Part shown: positions 35,043 to 44,058 of the stretch, in pieces
How the letters are laid out: the number at the start of each line of letters is the position of its first letter
Position numbering within the stretch: the stretch's first letter is position 1
Assembly: GCF_004367745.1 (NCBI RefSeq)
Contig: NZ_CP037993.1
Coordinates: 4,340,001-4,404,000 of the forward strand
Reading direction: 5' to 3'
From: Herbaspirillum huttiense
GTDB lineage: Bacteria; Pseudomonadota; Gammaproteobacteria; Burkholderiales; Burkholderiaceae_D
Length of the DNA stretch: 64,000 nt
Notes under the pieces: model-generated
The model's input: the letters and a program-made list of their open reading frames with translations, nothing else
Databases searched by the model: none
What the model was told of the DNA's origin: nothing
Position numbers and translations under genes: made by a program

Positions 35043-36338
35043 TCAGGCTTCCGTATGCAGCGTGGCTTCGGCTTCCTGTTCGATCTCGACTTCGGCGCGC
35101 GCGGCTTCTTCTTCGCTCAGCAGGCCGCCTTCCCACTTGGCCACCACGGCCGAAGCGATCGAGTTGCCCACCGCATTGGTAGCCGAACGGCCCATGTCGA
35201 GGAAGGTATCGATGCCCAGGATCACCAGCAGGCCCGCTTCCGGGATGTTGAACTGGTGCAGCGTGGCGGCGATCACCACCAGCGAGGCGCGCGGCACGCC
35301 GGCGATGCCCTTGGAGGTCAGCATCAGCACCAGCATCATGGTGATCTGGGTGGAGATGGGCATGTGGATGCCATAGGCCTGCGCGATGAAGAGCGTAGCG
35401 AAGGTGCAGTAGATCATCGAACCGTCGAGGTTGAAGGAATACCCCATCGGCATGACGAAGCTTGAAATCTTGCGCTTGACGCCAAAGCGGTCCAGCGCAT
35501 CCAGCAGCTTCGGATAGGCCGCTTCCGAGCTGGCGGTGGCGAAGGCCAGCAGGAAGGCTTCCTTGATCAGCGCCAGCAGGTGGAAGATGCGCTTCTTCAG
35601 GAACACGAAGCCCACTGCGATCAGGATCACCCACAGCAGCACCAGCGAGAAGTAGAAGTCACGCATGAAGACCGCGAAGCTGACCAGGATGTCCAGGCCA
35701 TTGACGGCGACCGTTGCGGCCATGGCGGCAAACACCGCCACCGGCGCGAACTTCATGACGTAGACGGTGATCTTCAGCATGGTGTGCGACAGGTCGTCGA
35801 TGACGAGCAGCAGGTGCTTGCCGCGTTCACCCAGCGCCGCCAGGGCGATGCCGAAGAACATGGAGAACACCACCACCTGCAGGATCTCGTTCTGCGCCAT
35901 GGCTTCCACAATCGACTTGGGTACCAGGTGGTTGAAGAATTCCTTGACCGTGAACTTGCTGGTGGCCAGGCCCGCACCGGCAGCATCCGGCGAAGGCAGC
36001 GCCACGCCGGCGCCCGGTTGCAGCAGGTTGGCCATGATCATGCCCAGCGCCAGCGACACCAGCGAAGCGATGAAGAACCAGGCCAGCGACTTGCCGAAGA
36101 TGCGGCCCACCGACTTGGCGTCGCCCATGTGGGCGATGCCCACCACCAGGGTCGAGAACACCAGCGGTGCGATGACCATCTTGATGAGGCGCAGGAACAG
36201 GTCGGAGGCAATCGAGATATAACCCGCCAGCTCCTTGGCCTCGCCCTTGTCGTAGTGATTGAAAATCAGGTAGCCGACCAGGATGCCCAGCAGCATGGCT
36301 GCAAAGATGTAGGCGGCTTGTGGAATGCGTTTCTTCAT
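35043..36338 (-). CDS. Dicarboxylate/amino acid:cation symporter (DAACS family)
   Basis: A 431-residue secondary transporter with eight helices and two hairpins. The serine-rich hairpin reads TASSEAA, followed by MGYSFNLDGSMIY and the hairpin-2 segment TSKGIAGVPRASL; the last helix has GIDTFLDMGRSATNAVGNSIA. GVPRAS and the DMGRSATN wording look closer to GltP/GltT (glutamate/aspartate) than to E. coli DctA, but C4-dicarboxylates are not excluded. A charged, Glu/Ala-rich tail ends the protein. Monocistronic. Confidence 0.9.
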   Translation of the reverse strand: MKKRIPQAAYIFAAMLLGILVGYLIFNHYDKGEAKELAGYISIASDLFLRLIKMVIAPLVFSTLVVGIAHMGDAKSVGRIFGKSLAWFFIASLVSLALGMIMANLLQPGAGVALPSPDAAGAGLATSKFTVKEFFNHLVPKSIVEAMAQNEILQVVVFSMFFGIALAALGERGKHLLLVIDDLSHTMLKITVYVMKFAPVAVFAAMAATVAVNGLDILVSFAVFMRDFYFSLVLLWVILIAVGFVFLKKRIFHLLALIKEAFLLAFATASSEAAYPKLLDALDRFGVKRKISSFVMPMGYSFNLDGSMIYCTFATLFIAQAYGIHMPISTQITMMLVLMLTSKGIAGVPRASLVVIAATLHQFNIPEAGLLVILGIDTFLDMGRSATNAVGNSIASAVVAKWEGGLLSEEEAARAEVEIEQEAEATLHTEA

Positions 36339-36680
36339 GTGTTCTCCTGCCCTCGCTCGCCACCGGCACGAGGCAGGTGAGAGGACGATGATGTAAGGCT
36401 TGCGGGCGGCGCCGGCCGGTGCGGTGACAGGGGCGCCATGCTTTTGGATGGTCAGAAAGCGTCAGTTTCTGATGAGAAACCCTGACCGTTTTTTCCCGCC
36501 GCGCGGAAAAAAGGACGAAGCTTATTGACTTATGCCCCCCGCCGTCAAGGCTAAGGAGGTAAAACTGCCCCAAAACGCAGCAAACCGTCCACAGGAGCCG
36601 GAATGTGGCGATTTTGCCAACATGCCTGAAGCCAACTTGTCAGCACTTTGTCAGCCACAAAACACCCGCCTGCAGGGGCG
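36339..36680. other. Intergenic region with inverted repeats and TTGTCAG repeats
   Basis: These 342 bp lie upstream of the symporter and downstream of the phospholipase. They hold an inverted repeat GTTTCT-GATG-AGAAAC (36465-36480), a near-palindrome with T6 and A6 ends (36489-36512) that may terminate the phospholipase transcript, and TTGTCAG-CACT-TTGTCAG (36637-36654). No ORF is convincing and no sigma-54 site for the symporter was found. Confidence 0.5.
36637..36654 (+). repeat. 11-bp-phased TTGTCAG direct repeat
   Basis: TTGTCAG-CACT-TTGTCAG has the same 7-4-7 geometry as the Pho-like boxes near ugpB and the phospholipase. It points into the antisense strand of the phospholipase gene, with no plus-strand gene after it. 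Confidence 0.3.
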
Positions 36681-38795
36681 TCAGAGCGCGGTCGTCACCG
36701 GTGCCGTGGCGGCCGGATCGCTCATGCTGGGGCGGCCGGTTTCCAGATGGCCCGCCAGCCGGCGCAGCCAGTGCGGTTGCTCCTGCAGTTGCCACTGCAG
36801 GTCGTACCAGTGGTGGCTGGCCGCCAGATCCCAGGCGCTGCTGACGCTCTGCCCGGCCGGCACATGCAGCACGCGCGGGGAGTGGCCGTAGGCCAGATCG
36901 GTGACCGTGGCGATCAAGGGCGCCGGGCCGGGATTGAGCAAGCTGACGGTCAGCACGCCGCGGGCCGCATCGTAATGGCTGCGCAGTTCAGGTTCCGGCT
37001 GCGACGCGCTCCCGGCCTGCCCTGCGAAACGGCGGAAATAGCCGTTCGGTCCCCACACGCTGAACTGGTAACGGCCTCCGGCAGCAAGCGGCCAGCTGTC
37101 ACCGAGCTGCTTGCCGGCCTCCACGGTATAGCCGCGCGGTGCGCTACCGAGGACATCGTCGTGGACCTGGAAATGCGCGCCCTGCCGGCCGACATTGTCG
37201 AAGCGCAGGATGTAACGGCCGCCCTCGCGGCTGCCATGCACGTGCAGCGCATAGGGCAAGGCACAGGCAGTCCGCACGCCCGCTTCCTGCGGGGCGATGG
37301 ACAGCGCGGCGCCGGGTGCGGGCGCGCTGATGGCGACCGGACGTTTGCATTGCAGGTCGGAATCGGCCAGGTAGTGGGTGGTATCGGGCAGGCGCGGTGC
37401 CGAGGTATCGCGCCGGCTGAAATCCAGCGTCGAGCTGAGGTCGCCGCACACCGCACGCCGCCAGGGAGAAATGTTGGGCTCGATGACGCCGAAGCGGCGC
37501 TCGATGAATTGCAGTACGGACGTGTGATCGAACACCTGCGAATTGACCCGTCCGCCGCGCGACCATGGCGAGACCACGAACATCGGCACGCGCGGGCCCA
37601 GCCCGTAGGGCAGCTGGTCGGCGGTGAACTTGCCCTGCTGGCTCGCGGCCACCACGGCATGGCGCTCCAGCGCGATGTCCACCGTGCTCTTGCCGGAACC
37701 CGGCACCGTGGGCGCCTGCGGCGGGACCACGTGGTCGAAGAAGCCGTCGTTCTCGTCATACATGATGAAGAGCACGGTCTTGCTCCACACCTCGGGATTG
37801 GCGGTGAGCGCATCGAGGATGTCGGAGAGATAGCGCGCGCCATACAGCGGCGTGTAATCCGGATGCTCGGAATACACCGCCGGCGGCAGCAGCCACGACA
37901 CCTGCGGCAGCTTGCCCTGCTCCACATCGGCCCTGAGCTGCGCCACGCTGCGGGTACTCATGCCGCGCGCGTGCAGTGAGGAACCGATGGGGGCATGCAC
38001 GAAGTTCTCGAACGAAGCCAGCATGTTGGTGCCGTAGTTGCCACTGAACTTGTCGAAGTCAGTGCCCTGCTGGTAGACCTGCCAGGAAATGCCGGCCTGC
38101 TCCAGCCGTTCCGGATAGGTGGTCCAGGTGAAGGGCGGCAGCTTGGTGCTGCTGAACTGGTTGTCGATGTAGTCGGTATTGTCCAGCAGCGGTCCACCTC
38201 CGCTGCCCAGCGGATCGATCATGCCCGTCATCAGGTACATGCGGTTGGGATGGGTGTTGCCGGGAATCGAGCAGAAATACTGGTCGCAGACGGTGAAGGC
38301 ATCGGCCAGGGCATAGTGGAAGGGAATGTCCTCGCGCACGTGGTAACCCATGCACAGATTGCCCTTCTGCTGGGCCCATTGATCGGCGCGTCCGCCGTTG
38401 ATGGCACCCTGGGTGGTGGCCCAGGTGTGCGGCAGGCTGCCGACGCATTGGGCATTCATCGCCGGATCAGTGGTGTCGTAACGGAACGGTGCGATGACTG
38501 CGGCGGGATCCTCCTGACGTGGCTGGAACCAGACCGGACGGCCATTGGGCAGCGTCACCGGAAAGCGGTCGTTGTAGCCGCGCACACCGGACAGATGCCC
38601 CAGGTAGTGATCGAAGGAACGGTTCTCCTGCATGAAGACCACGATGTGCTCGACGTCCTCGATGCTGCCCGTGCGCACCTGGGGCGCGATGGCCAGGGCC
38701 TTGCTGATCGAGGCCGGCAGCAGCGCGGCGGCGCTGGCGGCACCGGCCACGCTGGCCGACAATCTTAGGAAATCGCGTCGACTGGTTCCGCCCAT
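36681..38795 (-). CDS. Tat-exported phosphocholine-type phospholipase C
   Basis: A 704-residue secreted phospholipase C of the PLC/AcpA superfamily, releasing phosphoryl headgroups from lipids such as phosphatidylcholine. The Tat signal is TSRRDFLRL followed by a hydrophobic region ending near residue 35. The catalytic domain starts VEHIVVFMQENRSFDHYLG and contains MYDENDGFFDHV and PMFVVSPWSRGG. Two DUF756-like beta domains form the last 200 residues. The ATG at 38795 precedes the Tat motif directly. A Pho-box-like promoter lies upstream, so phosphate starvation probably induces it. Confidence 0.92.
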   Translation of the reverse strand: MGGTSRRDFLRLSASVAGAASAAALLPASISKALAIAPQVRTGSIEDVEHIVVFMQENRSFDHYLGHLSGVRGYNDRFPVTLPNGRPVWFQPRQEDPAAVIAPFRYDTTDPAMNAQCVGSLPHTWATTQGAINGGRADQWAQQKGNLCMGYHVREDIPFHYALADAFTVCDQYFCSIPGNTHPNRMYLMTGMIDPLGSGGGPLLDNTDYIDNQFSSTKLPPFTWTTYPERLEQAGISWQVYQQGTDFDKFSGNYGTNMLASFENFVHAPIGSSLHARGMSTRSVAQLRADVEQGKLPQVSWLLPPAVYSEHPDYTPLYGARYLSDILDALTANPEVWSKTVLFIMYDENDGFFDHVVPPQAPTVPGSGKSTVDIALERHAVVAASQQGKFTADQLPYGLGPRVPMFVVSPWSRGGRVNSQVFDHTSVLQFIERRFGVIEPNISPWRRAVCGDLSSTLDFSRRDTSAPRLPDTTHYLADSDLQCKRPVAISAPAPGAALSIAPQEAGVRTACALPYALHVHGSREGGRYILRFDNVGRQGAHFQVHDDVLGSAPRGYTVEAGKQLGDSWPLAAGGRYQFSVWGPNGYFRRFAGQAGSASQPEPELRSHYDAARGVLTVSLLNPGPAPLIATVTDLAYGHSPRVLHVPAGQSVSSAWDLAASHHWYDLQWQLQEQPHWLRRLAGHLETGRPSMSDPAATAPVTTAL

Positions 38796-38896
38796 GATCC
38801 TGGTCCTCGTGCGGGCAGCCAGGCGCAACACGACCTTGCGGGCTTCGCCTGACTACACCGCTGGTATCGGTGAAGGCGAAAGTCTAAGTTTTTGAT

Positions 38897-38914
38897 CTGA
38901 CAGGACAATGACAT
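38897..38914 (-). promoter_or_regulatory. Pho-box-like promoter of the phospholipase gene
   Basis: On the minus strand ATGTCAT-TGTC-CTGTCAG matches the PhoB repeat (each half 6 of 7). Ten bases downstream is TAGACT as a -10, the spacing seen in PhoB promoters. Phospholipases C are typical Pho-regulon members. Confidence 0.55.
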
Positions 38915-38937
38915 CGTGAGACGCATCACGATGTCAT
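38908..38937. repeat. 12-bp perfect inverted repeat between glcF and phospholipase gene
   Basis: ATGACATCGTGA and TCACGATGTCAT flank a six-base loop. One arm overlaps the Pho-like box. It lies 27 bp past glcF and lacks a T-run, so it may be a weak terminator, an operator, or both. Confidence 0.5.
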
Positions 38938-38963
38938 CCGGACTATCCTGACTATCCGCGTCC

Positions 38964-40205
38964 TCAGGCCTGTTGCAGGGCGCTGTCCAGCAATTCGATC
39001 CAGTGCCGCACCGGCGTGTCGGTCCCGGATTGCAGGTGCGTGACGCACCCGATGTTGCCGGTGACGATCATGTCCGGATCGGTGGCCTGCAGCTTGCTGA
39101 TCTTGTTGTCGCGCAGACGATAGGACAGTTCCGGCTGCAGTACCGAATAGGTGCCGGCCGAACCGCAGCAGAGATGGCTGTCCGCACACAGCTGCACATC
39201 CACGCCGGCCGCGCGCAGGATGCCCTCGACCTTGCCGCGGATCTTCTGGCCATGCTGCAGGGTGCAGGGCGGGTGATAGGCCACGCGCTTGCCGTTGAAA
39301 TCCTTGAGCTTGTGCTGCAGCTGCTCTTCGAACTCGGGCAGGATCTCGCTGATGTCGCGCGTCATGCGGGAGATGCGGCGCGCCTTCTCGGCGTAATCCG
39401 GATCGTGCTGCAGCAGGTGCCCGTATTCCTTGACGGTGGCCCCGCAGCCGGAGGCATTCATGACGATGGTGTCGGCACGCACGCCGTCACGTCCTTCGAT
39501 GTAGGGCCACCAGGCGTCGATGTTGCGGCGCATGTCGTCGAGGCCGCCGTCCTGGTCATTGAGGTGATAGCGGATGGCCCCGCAGCAGCCGGCCTTGGGC
39601 GGCGCGAACAATTGCACACCGAGGGCATCGAGCACGCGCGCGGTGGCACTGTTGATGTTGGGGGCCATCGACGGTTGCACGCATCCTTCGAGCAACAGCA
39701 TCTGGCGCGCATGCGTGCGCGTGGGCCAGCTTCCCGCATCCTGCGGCAGCGGCACCTTGTTCTGCAACAGCTTGGGCAAGAGCGGGCGCACCATTTGCCC
39801 CGCCTTCATGGCCGGACGGAAGATCCACTTGCGCGGCACCAGCTCCTTCAAGGCAGTGCGCAGGACACGCTGGCCGAAGGGACGCTGCACCTGCTCTTCC
39901 ACCACCTTGCGGCCGATGTCGACCAGGCGTCCGTACTGCACACCGGAGGGGCAAGTGGATTCGCAGTTGCGGCAGGTCAGGCAGCGGTCCAGGTGCGATT
40001 GCGTGGCGGCCGTGGCGGGCTTGCCTTCGAGCACCTGCTTGATGAGATAGATGCGGCCGCGCGGGCCATCCAGTTCATCGCCCAGCAGTTGATAGGTGGG
40101 ACAAGTGGCGGTACAGAAACCGCAATGCACGCAGGAACGCAGGATGCTGTCGGCTTCCTCGCCGGCCTGGGTGTTGCGGATGAAATCAGCCAAGTTGGTC
40201 TGCAT
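38964..40205 (-). CDS. glcF: Glycolate oxidase iron-sulfur subunit GlcF
   Basis: A 413-residue iron-sulfur protein that passes electrons from the GlcDE flavoproteins to the membrane quinone pool. Two 4Fe-4S motifs are CVHCGFCTATCP (25-36) and CLTCRNCESTCP (about 75-86), and two CCG domains follow (GCCGAIRYH and CCGSAGTY). Length equals E. coli GlcF within a few residues. It follows glcE by 24 bp. Confidence 0.95.
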   Translation of the reverse strand: MQTNLADFIRNTQAGEEADSILRSCVHCGFCTATCPTYQLLGDELDGPRGRIYLIKQVLEGKPATAATQSHLDRCLTCRNCESTCPSGVQYGRLVDIGRKVVEEQVQRPFGQRVLRTALKELVPRKWIFRPAMKAGQMVRPLLPKLLQNKVPLPQDAGSWPTRTHARQMLLLEGCVQPSMAPNINSATARVLDALGVQLFAPPKAGCCGAIRYHLNDQDGGLDDMRRNIDAWWPYIEGRDGVRADTIVMNASGCGATVKEYGHLLQHDPDYAEKARRISRMTRDISEILPEFEEQLQHKLKDFNGKRVAYHPPCTLQHGQKIRGKVEGILRAAGVDVQLCADSHLCCGSAGTYSVLQPELSYRLRDNKISKLQATDPDMIVTGNIGCVTHLQSGTDTPVRHWIELLDSALQQA

Positions 40206-40229
40206 GATGATCGCTTGGAAAAGAGGCGC

Positions 40230-41303
40230 TTACAGGCTGGCGTACAGGCGGCCGGGATTGAAGATGCCCTGCGGGTCGAATTGCTGCTTGAGGCGGCGGT
40301 GGATCGTTTCCACCGCCGGCTGCAAGGGGTGAAAAACGCCGATGGCCTTGTCGCCGCCACGATGCAGGCTGGCGTGTCCGCCGACGGCGAGTGCCGCGGC
40401 ACGGATGGCCACGGCATCCACATTCCCCTCCGGCCGCAGCCAGCGCTGTGCCCCGCCCCACTCGATGAGCTGGCGGCCGGGCAGGTCGATGGGCGGGGCC
40501 ACCGAGGGCAGCGACAGGCGCCACAGCGGGGCTTGCGGATCGGCAAAGAAGGGGTGGGTCTGCTCGCGCAGGTCCATCCAGTAATCTTCCGGATTGCTTA
40601 ATTCGGTGCCACCCATCTTTTTGATTGCTGAATCGACGGCAGCCTGTGCGCCCGACAAACGGATCGTGAGCACATTGTTGACCCAGGCGCTGGCCACCAG
40701 CGGCAGGGGTTGTCCTGCGCTCTGGTTGAGCAGGCGCAGTGCGCCTTCCTGGTTGATCTCGAAGACGCGGGTGCTGCTGGCGATGGGACGCGGCAAGACC
40801 TTCAGCGAGACCTGCAGGATCAGTCCCAGCGTGCCCAGCGAACCGGCCAGCAGGCGCGAGATGTCATAGCCGGCAACGTTCTTCATGACCTGTCCGCCGA
40901 AGTGCAATTGCTCGCCCTGTGCATCCATGAGCACCGCACCCAGTACGAAATCGCGCACGGCACCTGCGCTGGCGCGCGAGGGACCGGAGAGGCCGGCCGC
41001 GACCATGCCGCCGACGGTGGCCGCACCGCCGAAACGCGGGGGCTCCCAGGCCAGCATCTGGTTGTGCTGGGCCAGTGCCGCATCGATCTCGGCCAGGGGC
41101 GTGCCGCAGCGGGCGGTGATGACCAGCTCGGTCGGTTCATAGTCGATGATGCCGCTGTAGGGGCGCGTGTCGAGCAGGTCGCCGGCGGGCTCCTGTCCGT
41201 ACCAGTCCTTGGTGCCGCCGCCACGGATCTGCAGGGCGCGGCCGGAGAGGATGCGTTCGCGGAAGGAGGCCAGCACGGCGTCCATGTCTTGTTGTGCTTG
41301 CAT
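40230..41303 (-). CDS. glcE: Glycolate oxidase FAD subunit GlcE
   Basis: A 357-residue FAD-binding PCMH-type protein. It starts with the GGGTKDWYG motif (residues 28-36) and carries PRFGGAATVGGMVAAGLSGP in the FAD-binding domain. GlcE pairs with GlcD in the glycolate dehydrogenase complex. It lies two bases after glcD and 24 before glcF. Confidence 0.94.
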   Translation of the reverse strand: MQAQQDMDAVLASFRERILSGRALQIRGGGTKDWYGQEPAGDLLDTRPYSGIIDYEPTELVITARCGTPLAEIDAALAQHNQMLAWEPPRFGGAATVGGMVAAGLSGPSRASAGAVRDFVLGAVLMDAQGEQLHFGGQVMKNVAGYDISRLLAGSLGTLGLILQVSLKVLPRPIASSTRVFEINQEGALRLLNQSAGQPLPLVASAWVNNVLTIRLSGAQAAVDSAIKKMGGTELSNPEDYWMDLREQTHPFFADPQAPLWRLSLPSVAPPIDLPGRQLIEWGGAQRWLRPEGNVDAVAIRAAALAVGGHASLHRGGDKAIGVFHPLQPAVETIHRRLKQQFDPQGIFNPGRLYASL

Positions 41304-41305
41304 GG

Positions 41306-42793
41306 TCAGAATCTCGGCAGATCGGGAAAGCGCAGCTGGCCGCGCTGCACGTGCATCTTGCCGTACTCGGCACAGCGATGCAGGGTGGGAATGGCTTTAT
41401 CGGGATTGAGCAGGAAGGCCGGATCGAAGGCGCGCTTCAACTTGAAGAAGGCCTCGCGCTCGGCGGGTGAAAACTGTACGCACATGGAGTTGATCTTCTC
41501 GATGCCCACGCCGTGTTCACCGGTGATGGTGCCGCCCACTTCCACGCACAGCTCCAGGATCTCGGCACCGAACAGTTCGGCGCGATGGAATTCGTCAGCG
41601 ATGTTGGCATCGAAGAGGATCAGCGGATGCAGGTTGCCATCGCCCGCATGGAAGACGTTGGCGCAGCGCAGGCCGTATTTCTTTTCCATCTCGGCGATGC
41701 CCAGCAGCACCTGCGCCAGCTTCTTGCGCGGGATGGTGCCATCCATGCAGTAATAGTCGGGCGAGATGCGGCCGGCTGCCGGGAAGGCGTTCTTGCGGCC
41801 GGACCAGAAGCGCAGGCGCTCGGCTTCCGACTGCGAGCAGGCAATCGCCGTCGCGCCGCTGGCGTTGAGCACGTCGGTCATGCGGCCGATTTCTTCTTCC
41901 ACCTCTTCCACGGTGCCATCGGATTCGCACAGCAGGATGGCTTCGGCATCGATGTCATAGCCGGCTTTGACGAAGGGCTCGACCATGCGCGAGCTGGTCT
42001 TGTCCATCATCTCCAGCCCGGCCGGGATGATGCCGGCGGCGATCACGTTGGCCACCGCATTGCCGCCTTTGACCACATCGTCGAAGGAGGCCATGATCAC
42101 GCGCGCGGCCTGGGGCTTGGGCACCAGCTTGACGGTCACTTCGGTGACCACGCCCAGCATGCCTTCGGAACCGATGAAGACGGCCAGCAGGTCCAGGCCC
42201 GGCGCATCCAATGCACCGCTACCGAGCTCCACCACCTCGCCTTCGATGGTGACCATGCGCACGCGCAGCACGTTGTGCACCGTCAGGCCGTATTTCAGGC
42301 AGTGAACGCCGCCGGAATTCTCGGCCACGTTGCCGCCGATGGAACAGGCGATCTGCGAGGACGGGTCCGGCGCGTAATACAGCCCGTGCGGGGCTGCTGC
42401 TTCGGAGATGGCCAGGTTGCGCACGCCGGGCTGGACCACGGCGGTGCGCGAATACTTGTCCATCTTGAGGATCTGGTTGAACTTGGCGGTGGAGACCACC
42501 ACGCCATCAGCGATGGGCATGGCCCCGCCCGACAGGCCGGTGCCGGCACCGCGCGGCACGATCTGCACCTGCAGCGCGTGGCAGGCCTTCATGATGGCGA
42601 TGACCTGCGCCTCGTTCTCGGGCAGCACCACCACCATGGGCAACTGCCGGTAGGCGGCCAGGCCGTCGCATTCGTAGGGGCGGGTGTCTTCCTCGTCGAA
42701 CAGCACGCAGTGCGCGGGGACGACCCGGCGCAGGGCATCGACGACTTCGCGCTGGCGGGCCGGCGCGAAGGACGGTTGGGCGGGAGCATTCAT
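41306..42793 (-). CDS. glcD: Glycolate oxidase catalytic FAD subunit GlcD
   Basis: A 495-residue flavoprotein that oxidises glycolate (and D-lactate) to the 2-oxo acid. The PCMH FAD domain has PRGAGTGLSGGAMP and DPSSQIACSIGGNVAENSGG; the C-terminal FAD-oxidase domain ends with the HAGDGNLHP and GTITGEHGVGIEKI blocks. It is the first gene of glcDEF. The LysR gene upstream on the same strand is a candidate regulator. Products feed the glyoxylate pool. Confidence 0.95.
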   Translation of the reverse strand: MNAPAQPSFAPARQREVVDALRRVVPAHCVLFDEEDTRPYECDGLAAYRQLPMVVVLPENEAQVIAIMKACHALQVQIVPRGAGTGLSGGAMPIADGVVVSTAKFNQILKMDKYSRTAVVQPGVRNLAISEAAAPHGLYYAPDPSSQIACSIGGNVAENSGGVHCLKYGLTVHNVLRVRMVTIEGEVVELGSGALDAPGLDLLAVFIGSEGMLGVVTEVTVKLVPKPQAARVIMASFDDVVKGGNAVANVIAAGIIPAGLEMMDKTSSRMVEPFVKAGYDIDAEAILLCESDGTVEEVEEEIGRMTDVLNASGATAIACSQSEAERLRFWSGRKNAFPAAGRISPDYYCMDGTIPRKKLAQVLLGIAEMEKKYGLRCANVFHAGDGNLHPLILFDANIADEFHRAELFGAEILELCVEVGGTITGEHGVGIEKINSMCVQFSPAEREAFFKLKRAFDPAFLLNPDKAIPTLHRCAEYGKMHVQRGQLRFPDLPRF

Positions 42794-42887
42794 GCTGGAC
42801 CTCGGCGGTAAGCTAGGCAGGCGTGCGGCGCTGGATGTCCCTCTTCTTGCATCCGGTGCTGCGGCTCACGCTGTCTCGTTTGTTGTC

Positions 42888-42910
42888 AGCCCGCATGGGG
42901 CGGGCTTTTT
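42888..42910 (+). terminator. Plus-strand terminator without an upstream plus-strand gene
   Basis: AGCCCGC-ATGGG-GCGGGCT is followed by five T residues on the plus strand. No plus-strand coding gene precedes it for several kilobases, so it may end a small antisense or noncoding transcript that arises near the glcD start. Confidence 0.6.
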
Positions 42911-42984
42911 CAGTCCGACAAGTGTAACGAATTTTGCCGCCCTGCACGGTGCCGTGTTGCCTGGCGGCCCACTGAAAAGAATTT

Positions 42985-43017
42985 CCGGCCGCCGTGAATT
43001 ATTTTCAGGGCGGCCGG
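42985..43017 (-). terminator. Terminator of the LysR gene
   Basis: CCGGCCGCC and GGCGGCCGG form a 9-bp stem with a 15-base loop. Read on the minus strand it is followed by an A/T-rich AAATTCTTTTC stretch, 26 bp past the LysR stop. Confidence 0.6.
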
Positions 43018-43042
43018 ACGGGATGGGCGATACAAAGCCGGG

Positions 43043-43933
43043 TCAGATGTTGCGGAAGGCGTTCTGCATCCAGCTGATGAAGGTATCAACCTCGGGCCGC
43101 TCGCGCACGGCGCGCTCGTAGACCACGTAATACGCATGTGGTGGGGTGCGCAGGCGCACGTCGAACAATTCCACGATCTCGCCCCTTGCCAGCAGTTCTT
43201 CGGCAAAGTGCTGGCGCGTCAGGCCAATCCCGTAGCCGTGGCGCACCGCTTCCAGCAGCAGGCCCAGGTCGTCCACGCGCAGGCCGGACGAGGGTTCCAC
43301 CCAGTCCTTCAGGCCAGCCGCTTCGAACCAGGGCTGCCAAGGTTCCAGCGCCGAGCGCAGCAGGGTCGCATGCTGCAGGTCGGTGGGCGACTTCATCGGC
43401 GGCAGGGTCTTCAGGTAGCCGGGGCTGGCCACGGCGAAGGCCGGTTCCTCGAACAGCTTCTCGGTGATGATGTTGGGATAGTTGCCGGCACCGAAGCGGA
43501 TCTCGACATCGCTCTCCGAGAGCGACAGGTCATACAGCGGTACCGAGAGATACAGTTCGACCACGATCTCCGGATGGCGCTGGGTGAAGTCGGCGATGCG
43601 CGGCATGAGCAGGTGGCGCGCGAAGGTCGGCGGCAGCATCACCTTGATCTTGGGCTGCACGGCCGCATTGCGGTGGGGCATCGGGAAATCGGTCAGCGTG
43701 CGCAAGGCGCTGCGCACCACATCGAGATAGCGGCGGCCGAATTCGGACAGGCCGATGGAACGGCCATCGCGATAGAACAGGCGCTCGCCCACGAAATCTT
43801 CCAGCAGGCGGATCCGGTGCGACAGCGCCGACGGGGTGATGCACAGTTCCTCGGCGGCGATCGCAAACGAGTTGTGACGGGCTGCCGCTTCGAAGGCGGA
43901 CAGGGCGTGAACGGGGGGAAGGCGGGTGGCCAT
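43043..43933 (-). CDS. LysR-type regulator (GcvA-like)
   Basis: A 296-residue LysR regulator that opens MATRLPPVHALSAFEAAARHNSF, the pattern of the GcvA/AmpR branch. The HTH is AAEELCITPSALSHRIR at about 28-44. The start at 43933 is taken because it begins this conserved opening; an upstream codon at 43960 adds only nine residues. It lies between a D-lactate-type dehydrogenase (ending upstream) and glcDEF (starting downstream), all on one strand, so control of alpha-hydroxy-acid use is plausible. Confidence 0.88.
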   Translation of the reverse strand: MATRLPPVHALSAFEAAARHNSFAIAAEELCITPSALSHRIRLLEDFVGERLFYRDGRSIGLSEFGRRYLDVVRSALRTLTDFPMPHRNAAVQPKIKVMLPPTFARHLLMPRIADFTQRHPEIVVELYLSVPLYDLSLSESDVEIRFGAGNYPNIITEKLFEEPAFAVASPGYLKTLPPMKSPTDLQHATLLRSALEPWQPWFEAAGLKDWVEPSSGLRVDDLGLLLEAVRHGYGIGLTRQHFAEELLARGEIVELFDVRLRTPPHAYYVVYERAVRERPEVDTFISWMQNAFRNI

Positions 43934-44003
43934 GAATGGTGGATTCCTGCTGCGGTTCAAGCAAAACTGATGAAAACTAACACTGCGTTGCCGAAAAACT
44001 AAA

Positions 44004-44042
44004 AGGCCAGGCGCGTAAAACTAAGTTTTTCTCCCCTGGCCT
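44004..44042 (-). terminator. Terminator of the D-lactate-type dehydrogenase gene
   Basis: AGGCCAG and CTGGCCT enclose a second palindrome, AAAACT-A-AGTTTT. On the minus strand the outer stem is followed by TTTAGTTTTT. It lies 17 bp past the stop codon. Confidence 0.65.
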
Positions 44043-44058
44043 GCGTGATACAGCGACC

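Noticed and set aside
36339-36680. Sigma-54 promoter for the DAACS symporter, as in rhizobial dctA
   Set aside because: No GG-N10-GC element in the right orientation was found.
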